A stretch of 64,000 bases of DNA from Delftia acidovorans (GCA_031286585.1 JAITUC010000031.1:248001-312000); one strand, 5' to 3'. Counted from the first letter of the stretch, positions 19,097 to 29,405 are shown. Notes: generated from the letters alone by a model not told the origin. Numbers and translations: made by a program.

Positions 19097-19981
19097 TCAG
19101 GGTTCGCACAGGTGCTCGACCAGCAACTGCGCCACGGGCGGCAGTGCCTCTTGCGAGCGCACGCACAGCATCAGCTGGCGCTCGGCCCAGGGCTCGTCCA
19201 GCGCAATGCAGCGCAGCGGCAGGGCGCCCAGGTACAGGCGCGCGCTGCCTTCGGGCAGGATGCCGACGCCCAGGCCCGAGGCCACCATCAGGCACAGCGC
19301 GTCATAGCCCGTGACCTTCATGCGCAGCCGGGGCTGCAGGCCCAGGTCGGCCGCGGCGCGCGTGATCTGGTGGTTGAGCGCACTGCCGGCGTGCATGCCC
19401 ACCAGGTCGTGGTCCAGCACCTGGGCCAGCCGCAGCGAGCGCCTGCGCACCAGCGCATGGCCCTGGGGCACGATGACGATGAGGCGGTCGCGCCGGTAGG
19501 GGCGCAGGCGGATCTTCTCGCCATAGCTGCCCTGGTTGAGGATGCCGATGTCGGCCTCGTTGTCGGCCACGGCGCGTGCGATGTCGCTGCTCACGCGCTC
19601 CTGCAGGCGTACGTCCACATGCGGGTGCTGGTCCAGGAAGCGCTGCAGCTGGGAGGGCAGGAACTGGGTGATGGCCGAGATGTTGGCCATCACGCGCACA
19701 TGGCCGCGCAGGCCGCTGCCGTACTCGCGCATCTGCTCGCCGATGCCATCGAGGTCGTTGAGCACGCCGCGCGCCATGTTCAGCAGCGCATAGGCGGCGG
19801 CCGTGGGCACGCTTCCGCGGTTGCTGCGCATGAACAGCTCCACCTGCAGCTGGCTTTCCAGCTCGGCCAGCCTCCGGCTGGCGGCCGAGGGGGCGATGTG
19901 TTCACGTGCGGCGGCGCGGGCGATGGCGCTTTCCTCCATCACGGCCACGAACAGGCGCAGCGAGATCGGGTCGAGTTTCAT
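19097..19981 (-). CDS. LysR-family transcriptional regulator
   Basis: A 294-residue LysR regulator. The winged helix-turn-helix is residues 1-60 (ISLRLFVAVMEESAIARAAAREHIAPSAASRRLAELESQLQVELF). A periplasmic-binding-type effector domain follows, with GHVRVMANISAITQFLPSQL and GLGVGILPEGSA. The start ATG 19981 gives the typical N-terminus; the upstream open frame is intergenic. It is divergent from the CoA-transferase gene at 20149, and by the usual LysR logic it probably controls that cluster. Its stop lies just before the earP start, so read-through into earP-efp is possible. Confidence 0.9.
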   Translation of the reverse strand: MKLDPISLRLFVAVMEESAIARAAAREHIAPSAASRRLAELESQLQVELFMRSNRGSVPTAAAYALLNMARGVLNDLDGIGEQMREYGSGLRGHVRVMANISAITQFLPSQLQRFLDQHPHVDVRLQERVSSDIARAVADNEADIGILNQGSYGEKIRLRPYRRDRLIVIVPQGHALVRRRSLRLAQVLDHDLVGMHAGSALNHQITRAAADLGLQPRLRMKVTGYDALCLMVASGLGVGILPEGSARLYLGALPLRCIALDEPWAERQLMLCVRSQEALPPVAQLLVEHLCEP

Positions 19982-20148
19982 GGGGTGGCGATTATCTCCC
20001 GGCCCCGCTCGGCCGGGTTCTGCCATGCCGGTTTGCGATGGCAGCGTCGCGCTTGAGCGTTTTGCGGCCGGCGCGGACGGCGGCAAGATCGGCGCCGCGG
20101 CTGTGCCATCGCAGGCAGGCTGCGGAGACAACGAGGAAGCGTTCACCC

Positions 20149-21366
20149 ATGACACAACAGACAAGGCTGGCCCCCACCCCCGGCGCGCTCAACGGCGTGC
20201 GCGTGGTCGAGATGGGGCAATTGATCGCAGGGCCGTTCTGCGGCAAGACACTGGGCGAGTTCGGCGCCGACGTGGTCAAGATCGAGGCGCCGGGCGCAGG
20301 CGACCCGCTGCGCAACTGGCGCCTGATCAAGAACGGCACCTCGGTCTGGTGGCAGGTGCAGTCGCGCAACAAGCGTTCGGTGGCGCTTGACCTGCGCCAG
20401 CAGGAGGGCCAGGACATCGCCCGGCGCCTGATCGCCGAGGCCGATGTGCTGGTCGAGAACTTCCGCCCCGGCACGCTGGAAGGCTGGGGCATGTCGCCCG
20501 AGGAGCTGCATGCGCTCAACCCCGGCCTGGTCATCCTGCGCATCTCGGGCTACGGCCAGACCGGCCCTTACCGCGACCTGCCGGGCTTTGGCGTGATCGG
20601 CGAGGCCATGGGCGGCCTGCGCCACCTGACGGCCGAGCCCGGCCGCGTGCCGGTGCGCGTGGGCGTGTCCATTGGCGACACGCTGGCCGCGCTGCATGGC
20701 GTGATCGGCGTGATGATGGCCCTGTACCACCGCAAGGTGAATGGCGGCGCGGGCCAGGTGATCGACGTGGCGTTGCACGAGGCGGTGTTCAACGTCATGG
20801 AAAGCCTGCTGCCCGAATACAGCGCCTTCGGTGCCGTGCGCGAGGCGGCGGGCAGTGCGCTGCCGGGCATTGCGCCGTCCAACGCCTATCCCTGCCAGGA
20901 CGGCTGGGTGCTGGTGGCCGGCAATGGCGACTCCATCTTCAAGCGCCTGATGGCCACCATCGGCCGCCAGGACCTGGCCGACGACCCGCAACTGGCCGAC
21001 AACGCGGGCCGCGTGGCGCGCATCGCCGAGATCGACGCCGTCATCGGCGGCTGGACGCGCTCGCAGAGCGTGCAGGCCGTGATGGACCAGCTGGCCGCCG
21101 CGCGCGTGCCGGCCGGCAAGGTCTACACGGCCAAGGACATTGCCGAGGACCCGCACTACCGCGCCCGCGACATGATCCTCAGCCAGCACACGCGCGACGG
21201 CGACGACATCGAGGTGCCGGGCATCGTCCCCAAGCTCTCGCTCACGCCCGGCACGGTGCGCAGCAGCGCCCCCCATGTGGGCGACGACACCGATGCCGTG
21301 CTGGCCGAGGCCGGCCTCACCGCCCCACAGATTGCGCTGCTGCGCAGCAAGGGAGTGATCCAATGA
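20149..21366 (+). CDS. CaiB/BaiF family CoA-transferase
   Basis: A 405-residue class III CoA-transferase that moves CoA between carboxylic acids. Family landmarks are LNGVRVVEMGQLIAGPFCGKTLGEFGADVVKIEAPGAGDPLRNW at the N-terminus, NKRSVALDL, VLVENFRPGTLEGWG with the asparagine-rich segment, ISGYGQTGPYRDLPGFGVIGEAMGGL and GQVIDVALHEAV. The catalytic Asp candidate is in the middle of the large domain. The donor and acceptor acids are not deducible. It overlaps the following lyase gene by ATGA, so it is translationally coupled to it. Confidence 0.9.
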   Translation: MTQQTRLAPTPGALNGVRVVEMGQLIAGPFCGKTLGEFGADVVKIEAPGAGDPLRNWRLIKNGTSVWWQVQSRNKRSVALDLRQQEGQDIARRLIAEADVLVENFRPGTLEGWGMSPEELHALNPGLVILRISGYGQTGPYRDLPGFGVIGEAMGGLRHLTAEPGRVPVRVGVSIGDTLAALHGVIGVMMALYHRKVNGGAGQVIDVALHEAVFNVMESLLPEYSAFGAVREAAGSALPGIAPSNAYPCQDGWVLVAGNGDSIFKRLMATIGRQDLADDPQLADNAGRVARIAEIDAVIGGWTRSQSVQAVMDQLAAARVPAGKVYTAKDIAEDPHYRARDMILSQHTRDGDDIEVPGIVPKLSLTPGTVRSSAPHVGDDTDAVLAEAGLTAPQIALLRSKGVIQ

Positions 21367-22352
21367 ATGCCGTCCCCCCCACGGATGTCTGGCAGGGCGC
21401 GGGCCGCCGCGTCTTCTTCAACGAGGTCGGCACGCGCGACGGGCTGCAGATGGAACAGGCCTTCGTCCCCACCGAGGACAAGATCGCCCTGGTCAATGCG
21501 CTGTCGCAGGCCGGGCTGTCCAAGATTGAGGTCACGGCCTTTGTCTCGCCCACGGCCATTCCCGCGCTGCGCGATGGCGAAATCGTCATGCGCGAGATCG
21601 AGCGCCGGCCCGGCACCGTCTACACGGCCCTGGTGCCCAATGCCCGCGGCGCCGAGCGCGCCATCGAGGCGCGCACGGACGAGCTGAATCTGGTCATGTC
21701 GGTCAGCGAGACCCACAACCTGTGCAACCTGCGCATGCAGCGCAGCCAGTCGTTCGCGGCGCTGGCCCAGGTCGTGGCCACGGCGCAGCAGGCCGGCGTG
21801 CCGGTCAATGTCTCGCTGTCGTGCTGCTTCGGCTGCCCCATGGAGGGCGATGTGCCGCAGCAGGAAGTCTTCGACTGGGTGCAGCGCTTTGCCGACCTGG
21901 GCGTGCAGGGCATCACGCTGTGCGACACCACGGGCATGGCCTTCCCGACCCAGGTGCGTTCGATGGTGGTTGCCTTCCGGCAGCGCTGGCCGCAGCTGGG
22001 ACTGACCCTGCATTTCCACAACACGCGCGGCATGGCCCTGGGCAATGTGCTGGCCTCGATCGAGGCAGGCGGCGACCGCTTCGATGCCTCCATCGGCGGC
22101 CTGGGCGGCTGCCCCTACGCGCCCGGCGCCTCGGGCAATGCCTGCACCGAGGACATCGTCCACGCGCTGCAGCTCATGGGCTACGACACCGGCGTGGACC
22201 TGGCGCAGATCGTCGCTGCCGCGCGCAGCCTGCCCGCGCTGATCGGCCATGACACGGCCAGCCAGATCGCCAAGGCCGGTGCCCGGCTGGACCTGCACCA
22301 GCCGCCGCCCGATTTCTCGGCCATCCGCGAACGGGCTTTGGCCAAGGGCTGA
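21363..22352 (+). CDS. Hydroxymethylglutaryl-CoA lyase-like enzyme
   Basis: A 329-residue HMGL-type lyase with a DRE-TIM barrel. It carries VFFNEVGTRDGLQME (metal-binding D and catalytic R), KIEVTAFVSP, LCDTTGMAFP, LHFHNTRGMALGN (HxH metal ligands) and the GGLGGCPYAPGASGNACTED active-site cysteine loop. It should cleave a 3-hydroxy-3-methylacyl-CoA to acetyl-CoA or pyruvate plus a keto acid. With the adjacent CoA-transferase, citramalyl-CoA-like or HMG-CoA substrates are both possible. It starts within the previous stop codon (ATGA). Confidence 0.88.
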   Translation: MNAVPPTDVWQGAGRRVFFNEVGTRDGLQMEQAFVPTEDKIALVNALSQAGLSKIEVTAFVSPTAIPALRDGEIVMREIERRPGTVYTALVPNARGAERAIEARTDELNLVMSVSETHNLCNLRMQRSQSFAALAQVVATAQQAGVPVNVSLSCCFGCPMEGDVPQQEVFDWVQRFADLGVQGITLCDTTGMAFPTQVRSMVVAFRQRWPQLGLTLHFHNTRGMALGNVLASIEAGGDRFDASIGGLGGCPYAPGASGNACTEDIVHALQLMGYDTGVDLAQIVAAARSLPALIGHDTASQIAKAGARLDLHQPPPDFSAIRERALAKG

Positions 22353-22404
22353 GGCCGGCGCGCATTCTCATTCACAAGAACCGAGCAAACCCAAGGAGAC
22401 AAAG

Positions 22405-23391
22405 ATGAAGAAGATTCAACGCAGACAGATCGCAGCCGTGGCCATGGCCATCGCAGGACTGGGCCTGGGCGGCACGGCCGCGCTGGCCCAGGGCGGCTAC
22501 CCCGCCAAGACCATCACCATGATCGTGCCGGCCGCGGCCGGCGGCACCACCGACCTGGCGGCGCGCATGGCGGCCCAGGCCCTGGCGCCCGTGATCGGCC
22601 AATCGGTGGTGGTGGACAACAAGGGCGGCGGCAACGGCTCCATCGCAGCCAGCCTGGTCAAGCGTGCCGAGGCCGATGGTTACACCCTGCTCATGCAGTA
22701 CTCGGGCTACCACGTCATTTCGCCCCACCTGACCAAGGCCCGCATCTGGGAGCAGGGTGACTTCCAGCCCGTGGCCAATGTGCTGTCGGCGCCGCAGATC
22801 ATCGTGGTGCGCTCCGACCTGCCCGTGAAGACGCTGGCCGAGCTCGTGGCCTATGCCAAGGCCAACCCCGGCAAGCTGAACTACGCTTCGTCGGGCAATG
22901 GCTCGCTGCAGCACGTGACGGGCGCCATGCTGGAGCAGCAGGCCGGCATCAAGATGGTCCACGTTCCCTACAAGGGCACCGGCCCCGCGCTGCAGGACCT
23001 GCTGGGCGGCCAGGTGGACCTGACCTTCGGCACGGCGCCGCCCTTCATGCCCCATGTGCAAAGCGGCAAGCTGCGCGTGCTGGCCGTCACCGGCACGCAG
23101 CGCCTGCCCAGCCTGCCTGAGGCGCCCACCACGGCCGAGGCCGGCTATGCGGGCGTCAACGCCACCTCCTGGTTTGCCGTGTTTGCGCCCGCCGCCACGC
23201 CCAAGCCCGTGATCGACAAGCTCACGGCCGACCTCAAGAAGGTGGTGGAGAACCCGGCCTTCAAGCAAAAGGCGCAGGAGCAGGGCGCCACGGCGGACTA
23301 CATGAACCCGCAGCAGCTGGGCGCCATGGTCAAGACCGAGTGGTCCAGCTGGGCCCAGGTGGTCAAGTCCTCGAAGATCGAGGCCGAGTAG
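22405..23391 (+). CDS. Bug-family tripartite tricarboxylate transporter binding protein
   Basis: A 328-residue periplasmic solute receptor (Bug/TctC family). A Sec signal peptide is evident (KKIQRRQ, hydrophobic stretch, cleavage near ALAQG). The mature part has [23 protein letters not shown], where the APxxAGGxxD motif contacts the carboxylate ligand, plus [19 protein letters not shown] and [20 protein letters not shown]. No TctA/TctB membrane genes are adjacent, as is common for orphan Bug genes in Burkholderiales. AAGGAG precedes the ATG. It probably feeds the acid handled by the two preceding enzymes. Confidence 0.92.
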   Translation: MKKIQRRQIAAVAMAIAGLGLGGTAALAQGGYPAKTITMIVPAAAGGTTDLAARMAAQALAPVIGQSVVVDNKGGGNGSIAASLVKRAEADGYTLLMQYSGYHVISPHLTKARIWEQGDFQPVANVLSAPQIIVVRSDLPVKTLAELVAYAKANPGKLNYASSGNGSLQHVTGAMLEQQAGIKMVHVPYKGTGPALQDLLGGQVDLTFGTAPPFMPHVQSGKLRVLAVTGTQRLPSLPEAPTTAEAGYAGVNATSWFAVFAPAATPKPVIDKLTADLKKVVENPAFKQKAQEQGATADYMNPQQLGAMVKTEWSSWAQVVKSSKIEAE

Positions 23392-23465
23392 GAGCCCGAA
23401 GGCCCGCACGCCCGCACGCCCCCAGGCCCGCTGCGGCGGACCCGGGCAGCGGCCACAATAGGCGC

Positions 23466-25418
23466 ATGTCCGAATCCCATTCCGATGAACTGCTGGCCCA
23501 GGTGGCAGCGCTGCCGGGCCTGCCCGGCGTTTACCGCTATTTCGACGCGGCAGGCAGCCTGCTGTACGTGGGCAAGGCCATCAACCTCAAGCGCCGCGTC
23601 TCCAGCTATTTCAGCAAGAACCATGGCGGCACGCGCATAGGCCACATGGTCGGCAAGATCGCGCGCCTGGAAACCACGGTGGTGCGCTCCGAGGCCGAGG
23701 CCCTGCTGCTGGAAAACAATCTCATCAAGACGCAGCACCCCAAGTACAACATCCTGTTCCGGGACGACAAGAGCTATCCCTACCTGAAGATCACCGGCCT
23801 GGCCGCGCGCGACGGCCAGGCTGGCGAGCCTGCCCACCAGCGCTTCGCGCGCATGGCCTACTACCGTGGTGCCGTGGACAAGCGCCACCGCTACTTCGGC
23901 CCCTATCCCAACGCCTGGGCCGTCAAGGAAAGCATCCAGTTGCTGCAGAAGGTCTTCCGGCTGCGCACCTGCGAGGACACGGTCTTTGCCAACCGCTCGC
24001 GCCCCTGCCTGCTCTACCAGATCAAGCGCTGCAGCGGCCCCTGCGTGGATCTGATCTCGCCCGAAGCCTATGCGCTGGATGTGCGCAATGCCGAAGCCAT
24101 GCTGCGCGGCGAAACCCAGGAACTGCTGCGCCAGCTGGAGGCCCGCATGATGGAGCTGGCCGAGCGCATGGAATACGAGCAGGCCGCCGAGGTGCGCAAC
24201 CAGATGACGGCGCTGTCGCGCGTGCTGCACCAGCAGGTCATAGAAACCGCCGACGACCGCGACGTGGACATCCTCGCCGTGAAGGTGCAGGGTGGCCGCG
24301 CCTGCGTCAACCTGGCCATGGTGCGCGGCGGCCGCCACCTGGGCGACCGGCCGTACTTTCCCGCCAATCTGGGCGATGCCGCCTCGGTCTACGCGAGCGA
24401 GGAAGAGGCCAGCCTTGCCGAGTCCGCGCGCCCGGTCGAGGACATCGTGCTGGAGGCCTTCATCGCCCAGCACTACACCGGCGTGGCCGTGCCGCCCGTG
24501 CTCATCGTCAGCCATCCGGTGGACAAGAAGCTGCTGGCCCTGCTGAGCGAGCAAGGCGGCGTGCGCATCACCGCCGTGCAGCAGCCGCGCGAACAGCGGC
24601 GCATCTGGCTGGAGATGGCGCAAAAGAACGCCGACATCCAGATGGCCCGCCTGCTGGCCGAAGAAGGCTCGCAGCAGGCGCGCACGCGCGCCCTGGTCGA
24701 GGCGCTGGACCTGGCCTGCGAAAACCTCGATGAACTCACCATCGAATGCTTCGACATCTCGCACACGGCGGGCGAGGCCACGCAGGCCTCGTGCGTGGTC
24801 TTCCATCACCACAAGATGCAAAGCAGCGAATACCGGCGTTTCAACATCGAGGGCATCACGGGTGGTGACGACTATGCCGCCATGCGCCAGGTGCTGACCC
24901 GCCGCTACAGCCGCGTGGCCGAAGCCCAAAGAGAGGCGGGCGGTGCCGAGCTCACGGGCAAGCAGCCGCAACTGCCCGATCTGGTGCTGGTCGATGGCGG
25001 CAAGGGCCAGGTCAGCATGGCGCGCGAGGTGTTCGACCAGCTTGGGCTGGATGTCTCCCGCATCGTGGGCGTGGAGAAGGGCGAAGGCCGCAAGGTCGGC
25101 CTGGAGGAACTGGTCTTTGCCGACGGGCGCGAGAAGATCTACCTGGGCCATGACTCGGCCGCGCTGATGCTGGTGGCCCAGATCCGCGACGAGGCCCACC
25201 GCTTCGCCATCACCGGCATGCGCGCGGCACGTGCCAAGGTGCGGGTGAGCGGCGGCAAGCTCGAAGAGATTCCGGGCGTCGGCCCCAAGAAGCGCGCGCG
25301 CCTGCTGCAGCGCTTTGGCGGCGTGCGCGGTGTGTCCGAGGCCACTGTCGAGGACCTGTGCAGCGTGGATGGCATCTCGGCCGCGCTGGCTGAAGACATC
25401 TACCGTGCGTTGCATTGA
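23466..25418 (+). CDS. uvrC: Excinuclease ABC subunit C
   Basis: UvrC makes the dual incision in nucleotide excision repair after UvrAB recognises damage. The 650-residue protein has the N-terminal GIY-YIG nuclease ([31 protein letters not shown]), a CxxC-type cysteine region ([15 protein letters not shown]), a UVR domain ([13 protein letters not shown]), the RNase H-like domain with [16 protein letters not shown] and [10 protein letters not shown], and C-terminal helix-hairpin-helix motifs ([21 protein letters not shown]). It is followed by pgsA, the common order in proteobacteria. Confidence 0.97.
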   Translation: MSESHSDELLAQVAALPGLPGVYRYFDAAGSLLYVGKAINLKRRVSSYFSKNHGGTRIGHMVGKIARLETTVVRSEAEALLLENNLIKTQHPKYNILFRDDKSYPYLKITGLAARDGQAGEPAHQRFARMAYYRGAVDKRHRYFGPYPNAWAVKESIQLLQKVFRLRTCEDTVFANRSRPCLLYQIKRCSGPCVDLISPEAYALDVRNAEAMLRGETQELLRQLEARMMELAERMEYEQAAEVRNQMTALSRVLHQQVIETADDRDVDILAVKVQGGRACVNLAMVRGGRHLGDRPYFPANLGDAASVYASEEEASLAESARPVEDIVLEAFIAQHYTGVAVPPVLIVSHPVDKKLLALLSEQGGVRITAVQQPREQRRIWLEMAQKNADIQMARLLAEEGSQQARTRALVEALDLACENLDELTIECFDISHTAGEATQASCVVFHHHKMQSSEYRRFNIEGITGGDDYAAMRQVLTRRYSRVAEAQREAGGAELTGKQPQLPDLVLVDGGKGQVSMAREVFDQLGLDVSRIVGVEKGEGRKVGLEELVFADGREKIYLGHDSAALMLVAQIRDEAHRFAITGMRAARAKVRVSGGKLEEIPGVGPKKRARLLQRFGGVRGVSEATVEDLCSVDGISAALAEDIYRALH

Positions 25419-25495
25419 AATGACCGTCCCGCAGGCTGTACCCCGGGTCCCGAAACAGAAGCTCAAACACCAAGGTACGTGACACAATGGCGGCC

Positions 25496-26065
25496 ATGTT
25501 TCTCACCATCCCCACCTTGATGACCTGTACGCGGATCGTCGCGATTCCGCTGATCGTCGGGGTGTTCTACGCGCCGTTCGATGTGGCGACCCGCAACCTG
25601 GTCGCCACGGTCATGTTCATCGTCTTCGCGGCCACCGACTGGCTCGACGGCTACCTGGCGCGCAAGCTCAACCAGACATCGGCCTTCGGCGCCTTCCTCG
25701 ACCCGGTGGCGGACAAGTTCCTGGTCTGCGCGTCGCTGCTGGTGCTGGTGCACCTGCAGCGCACCGATGTGTTCGTGGCCCTGATCATCATCGGCCGCGA
25801 GATCGCCATCTCGGCCCTGCGCGAGTGGATGGCGCACCTGGGCGCGGGCAAGAGCGTGGCCGTCCACATGCTGGGCAAGCTCAAGACCACGGCACAGATG
25901 GTGGCCATTCCCTTCCTGCTGTATGACGGCCGCGTGTTCGGCATGATCGACACCGGCGTCTGGGGCCAGGTGCTGATCTGGGTGGCGGCGTTGCTCACCG
26001 TCTGGTCGATGGTGTACTACCTGCAAAAAGCCCTGCCCGAGATCCGCGCGCGGGTCACGCACTGA
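25496..26065 (+). CDS. pgsA: CDP-diacylglycerol-glycerol-3-phosphate 3-phosphatidyltransferase PgsA
   Basis: An integral-membrane enzyme committing CDP-DAG to phosphatidylglycerol synthesis. The CDP-alcohol phosphotransferase signature D-G-x2-A-R-x8-G-x3-D-x3-D is present as DGYLARKLNQTSAFGAFLDPVADK. There are about four to five hydrophobic helices in 189 residues, near the family length. I use ATG 25496 (MFLTIPTLMT); ATG 25487 adds three residues and is equally possible. It follows uvrC by 77 bases. Confidence 0.93.
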   Translation: MFLTIPTLMTCTRIVAIPLIVGVFYAPFDVATRNLVATVMFIVFAATDWLDGYLARKLNQTSAFGAFLDPVADKFLVCASLLVLVHLQRTDVFVALIIIGREIAISALREWMAHLGAGKSVAVHMLGKLKTTAQMVAIPFLLYDGRVFGMIDTGVWGQVLIWVAALLTVWSMVYYLQKALPEIRARVTH

Positions 26066-26516
26066 GGGCCTCTCCGGCCGTTCCCGGATCCTGCGCCAGA
26101 CACGCCAGATTGTCTGGGGTTGCTATATGTTTCGAAGCATTTGAGTCAGGCAGGGCCGCGGCTGCGGCGTCGCGGATGCGTAGCGATGAGGCGCATTGCA
26201 GCACTGGCAAGGCCTGCAGCGGGCAAGTCCATTGTCAACCCTTGTCAATTCGTGAAGCCGCTAGCCCCCGCCGGGCGCAAAAAACCGGCCGCAAAGCCAA
26301 AGCTGGCGCCAAAACCGCATAGAATCGTCCCCTGTCGCTGCGATGCGCAGCGTGCATTGACACCTGGAAGGTCGATGGCTTTAATTCACCGATGTCTGCC
26401 CTGAGGCAGGCGTCGAACGGCAAGCCAGATTCCGTATCCGTCGCGCCGGGTTTCTGGCCGAGCCAAGTTGGTGGCCGCAGAGACATCCCATTCACTTATT
26501 TCTCCAGAGGCATCTT
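26066..26516. other. Intergenic region pgsA-hupB
   Basis: A gap of 451 bases with no gene that I can support. It holds the strong hupB promoter at 26357-26385, which implies a 5' leader of about 125 bases for hupB. I see no tRNA or convincing terminator. Confidence 0.6.
26357..26385 (+). promoter_or_regulatory. Near-consensus promoter of hupB
   Basis: TTGACA (26357-26362), a 17-base spacer, TTTAAT (26380-26385). It is the only strong promoter match in the gap. Confidence 0.75.
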
Positions 26517-26789
26517 GTGAATAAAACCGAACTGATTGAGCACATCGCTAACAACGCCGACATCTCCAAGGCTGCGGCTGCTCGTGCACTGGATTCCACG
26601 ATTGAGGCTGTGAAGAAAACCCTCAAAAAGGGTGGTACAGTGTCGCTCGTTGGTTTTGGCACATTCGCCGTTGGCAAGCGCGCTGCCCGTACGGGCCGCA
26701 ACCCCCGCACCGGCGAAACCATCAAGATCAAGGCCGCCAAGGTTCCAAAGTTCCGTCCGGGCAAGGCATTGAAGGATGCCCTGAACTGA
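26517..26789 (+). CDS. hupB: DNA-binding protein HU-beta
   Basis: A 90-residue histone-like nucleoid protein that bends DNA as a dimer. It begins [24 protein letters not shown] and has the [27 protein letters not shown] beta-arm with the intercalating proline, ending [15 protein letters not shown]. The start codon is GTG (26517), with AGAGG six bases upstream. It is followed after 14 bases by tRNA-Val(TAC) and then ppiD, an order common in Burkholderiales. Confidence 0.96.
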   Translation: MNKTELIEHIANNADISKAAAARALDSTIEAVKKTLKKGGTVSLVGFGTFAVGKRAARTGRNPRTGETIKIKAAKVPKFRPGKALKDALN

Positions 26790-26803
26790 CACCAGTCAAG
26801 GTG

Positions 26804-26879
26804 GGGTGCTTAGCTCAGTTGGTAGAGCGGCGCCCTTACAAGGCGTAGGTCGGCGGTTCGACCCCGTCAGCACCCACCA
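26804..26879 (+). tRNA. tRNA-Val(TAC)
   Basis: A 76-nt cloverleaf. The acceptor GGGTGCT pairs with AGCACCC, the anticodon loop CTTACAA gives TAC, the T-arm is GGTTCGACCCC, and CCA is encoded. Confidence 0.97.
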
Positions 26880-26884
26880 AGAAC

Positions 26885-26910
26885 AAAAGGCGAACGAAAG
26901 TTCGCCTTTT
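26885..26910 (+). terminator. Rho-independent terminator after tRNA-Val(TAC)
   Basis: AAAAGGCGAAC/GTTCGCCTTTT hairpin ending in a short T-run. Confidence 0.8.
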
Positions 26911-26939
26911 CTATTTCTGCCATTGAAAGACGACAGACC

Positions 26940-28835
26940 ATGTTCGAATCCATCCGCAAGCATTCCAAGTTCGTGATGATCTTGTTGTTCTTGCTGATCA
27001 TTCCCTCGTTCATCTTCGTGGGTGTGAACCAGAACTACTTCACGGAGTCCAGCGTCATCGTCGCACGTGTCGATGGTCATGAGATCAAGCAGGCCGAATG
27101 GGAGAACGCGCACCGGATCGAGAGCGATCGCCTGCGCGCCGAGAACCCCAACATCGACCCCAAGCTGCTGGACTCGCCGCAGGCGCGCTACGCCACGCTG
27201 GAGAAGATGGTGCGTGACCAGGTGCTGGCCGCTGCCGTGCAGAAGATGCATCTGGCGGCGTCCGATGCGCAACTGGTGCGCACGCTGCAGGAGATCCCCG
27301 CGATCGCCGCGCTCAAGAAGCCTGATGGCTCGATGGATGCCGAAGCCTACCGCGCCCTGGTCGGATCGCAGGGCCTGACGCCCGAAGGCTTCGAGGCCAA
27401 CCTGCGCCGCGAGCTGTCCATGAACCAGGTGATGGGTGGTGTGACGGGCACGGCCTTTGCGACCGACACCCAGGTCAAGCAGGCCATCGATGCGCTGTAC
27501 CAGCGCCGCGAAGTGCAGGTGGCGCGCTTTGAAGCCAGTGCCTACGCCAGCAAGGTCCAGCCCACCGAGGCCGACCTCAAGGCCTACTACGATGCCCACA
27601 CCAGCCAGTTCCAGCAATCGGAGCAGGCCAAGGTGGAATACCTGCTGCTGGACGTGCCCAGCATCGAGGCCGGCATCACGCTGAGCGAAGACGATGTGCG
27701 TTCCTACTACAACCAGAACGCCGAGCGCCTGGCCGGCCCCGAAGAGCGCCGCGCCAGCCATATCCTGATCAATGCAGGCAAGGATGCGCCCGCTGCCGAG
27801 CAGGAAAAAGCCAAGGCCAAGGCCGAGGAACTGCTGGCCGAGCTGCGCAAGGACCCCAAGCGCTTCGCCGAACTGGCCAAGGCCAATTCGCAGGACGGCG
27901 GCTCCGCTGCATCGGGCGGCGATCTGGGCTACTTCGGCCGCGGTGCCATGGTCAAGCCCTTCGAGGACGCAGCCTTCGGCATGAAGGTGGGCGACATCAG
28001 CGACGTGGTGCACAGCGACTTCGGCTACCACATCATCTCGCTGGTGGACATCAAGAAGCCCAAGGCTCCGAGCTTCGAGCAGATGCGTCCCAAGCTGGAA
28101 GCCGAGCTCAAGCAGCAACAGGCCCAGCGCAAGTTCGCCGAACTGGCGGAAGGTTTCTCCAATGCTGTCTACGAACAGTCGGACAGCCTGCAGCCCGTGG
28201 CTGAAAAGTTCAAGCTCACCGTGCAAAAGGCCGAGCATGTGACGCGCCAGCCCGGCCCCAACGTCAAGGGTCCCCTGGCCAATCCCCGCTTCCTGGAAGC
28301 GCTGTTCTCCAGCGACTCGCTGAACAACAAGCGCAACACCGATGCAGTGGAGCTGGGCTCCAGCCAACTGGTGGCCGGCCGCGTGGTGGAATACACGCCT
28401 GCCCGCACGCTGCCCATGGCCGAGGTCGGCGACAAGCTGCGCACCCTGTACGTGGCGCAAAAGTCCGCCGAGCTGGCCAAGGCCGATGGCGAGGCCAAGC
28501 TTGCAGCATGGAAGGCCAAGCCTGACGCGGCGCAACTGCCTGCCGCCAAGGTGATCAGCCGCGATCAGCCGGAAGGCCAGCCGCGCGAAGTGGTGGATGC
28601 CGCCCTGCGTGCGCCGACCGCTCAGCTGCCTGCCTGGACGGGTGTCGACATGGGTTCCCAAGGCTATGCCGTGGTCAAGATCAACCGCATCGTCGAGCGC
28701 CCGGCCGATGATGCACAGGCCGCTGCCGCGCAGAAGCAGGACTTCCTGCGAAGCTCTGCGGTCGCAGAAGCTATGGCATACTACGAGCTTCTCAAGAAAC
28801 AGCTCAAGGTGCAGATCAAGGTCCCGCGCCCCTGA
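26940..28835 (+). CDS. ppiD: Peptidyl-prolyl isomerase PpiD (SurA-N / parvulin)
   Basis: A periplasmic chaperone and foldase anchored in the inner membrane near the Sec exit. Its 631 residues start with a short cytoplasmic tail and one membrane anchor ([19 protein letters not shown]). A SurA-like N-terminal chaperone domain follows, then a PpiC/parvulin domain ([51 protein letters not shown]), then a C-terminal helical domain. An AT-rich inverted repeat GAAATTTCT/AGAAATTTC follows the stop (28841-28866). The length matches the family. Confidence 0.94.
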   Translation: MFESIRKHSKFVMILLFLLIIPSFIFVGVNQNYFTESSVIVARVDGHEIKQAEWENAHRIESDRLRAENPNIDPKLLDSPQARYATLEKMVRDQVLAAAVQKMHLAASDAQLVRTLQEIPAIAALKKPDGSMDAEAYRALVGSQGLTPEGFEANLRRELSMNQVMGGVTGTAFATDTQVKQAIDALYQRREVQVARFEASAYASKVQPTEADLKAYYDAHTSQFQQSEQAKVEYLLLDVPSIEAGITLSEDDVRSYYNQNAERLAGPEERRASHILINAGKDAPAAEQEKAKAKAEELLAELRKDPKRFAELAKANSQDGGSAASGGDLGYFGRGAMVKPFEDAAFGMKVGDISDVVHSDFGYHIISLVDIKKPKAPSFEQMRPKLEAELKQQQAQRKFAELAEGFSNAVYEQSDSLQPVAEKFKLTVQKAEHVTRQPGPNVKGPLANPRFLEALFSSDSLNNKRNTDAVELGSSQLVAGRVVEYTPARTLPMAEVGDKLRTLYVAQKSAELAKADGEAKLAAWKAKPDAAQLPAAKVISRDQPEGQPREVVDAALRAPTAQLPAWTGVDMGSQGYAVVKINRIVERPADDAQAAAAQKQDFLRSSAVAEAMAYYELLKKQLKVQIKVPRP

Positions 28836-28908
28836 TGAGAGAAATTTCTAGAAAAACAGAAATTTCAGAAATCAAGCAGTTTGTTGACATACAATAGCGT
28901 TCTTCTAC

Positions 28909-28985
28909 GGTGGCTGTAGCTCAGTTGGTAGAGTCCAGGATTGTGATTCCTGTTGTCGTGGGTTCGAGCCCCATCAGCCACCCCA
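28909..28985 (+). tRNA. tRNA-His(GTG), first copy
   Basis: A 77-nt tRNA including the encoded G-1 opposite C73 (eight-base acceptor stem GGTGGCTG/CAGCCACC). The anticodon loop TTGTGAT gives GTG, and CCA is encoded. A -10-like TACAAT lies at 28890-28895. Confidence 0.97.
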
Positions 28986-28991
28986 AATAAG

Positions 28992-29026
28992 AAAATCCCC
29001 AGTGCAGAAATGCACTGGGGATTTTT
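28992..29026 (+). terminator. Terminator after tRNA-His, first copy
   Basis: ATCCCCAGTGCA/TGCACTGGGGAT hairpin with A-run before and T-run after. Confidence 0.92.
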
Positions 29027-29227
29027 GCTTTGGGCGGCGGTTTGGGCCGCAGATGCCCGAAGCCTCCAGATCAGTCAGCCAGGGCGTTCGACCCTCTGCA
29101 GGCGCACAGGGGGCGGCGGCCTTGCCTTTCAGTGAGATCTGATCATGCAGCGCACATGGCAGCACGGCAGCTGCGGTTCACAAGTCATTTGGCTGCTGGT
29201 TTTTGGCATATAATTCGATGCTTCTAC

Positions 29228-29304
29228 GGTGGCTGTAGCTCAGTTGGTAGAGTCCAGGATTGTGATTCCTGTTGTCGTGGGTTCGAGCCCCATCAGCCAC
29301 CCCA
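29228..29304 (+). tRNA. tRNA-His(GTG), second copy
   Basis: Identical to the copy at 28909-28985, with G-1 and CCA encoded. Confidence 0.97.
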
Positions 29305-29310
29305 AACAAG

Positions 29311-29345
29311 AAAATCCCCAGTGCAGAAATGCACTGGGGATTTTT
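29311..29345 (+). terminator. Terminator after tRNA-His, second copy
   Basis: The same hairpin as the first copy, ATCCCCAGTGCA/TGCACTGGGGAT. Confidence 0.92.
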
Positions 29346-29405
29346 GCTTTTGCCGGTATGAATCCTGGTGGTTCCCGGTCATCCCGACGGACCGGTCTCC
29401 CTGAT

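Larger units (their letters stand above)
28902..29349 (+). repeat. Tandem duplication of the tRNA-His/terminator unit
   Basis: The 129-base block 28902-29030 recurs at 29221-29349 (offset 319) and covers the leader, tRNA-His and terminator. The only difference I see is T versus C a few bases after the CCA. The 190 bases between copies are unique and hold only the second copy's promoter zone (TATAAT near 29211-29216). Confidence 0.9.

Noticed and set aside
26066-26516. Expected tRNA genes after uvrC-pgsA
   Set aside because: tRNA genes often follow pgsA in proteobacteria, but no cloverleaf with paired acceptor ends is present here.
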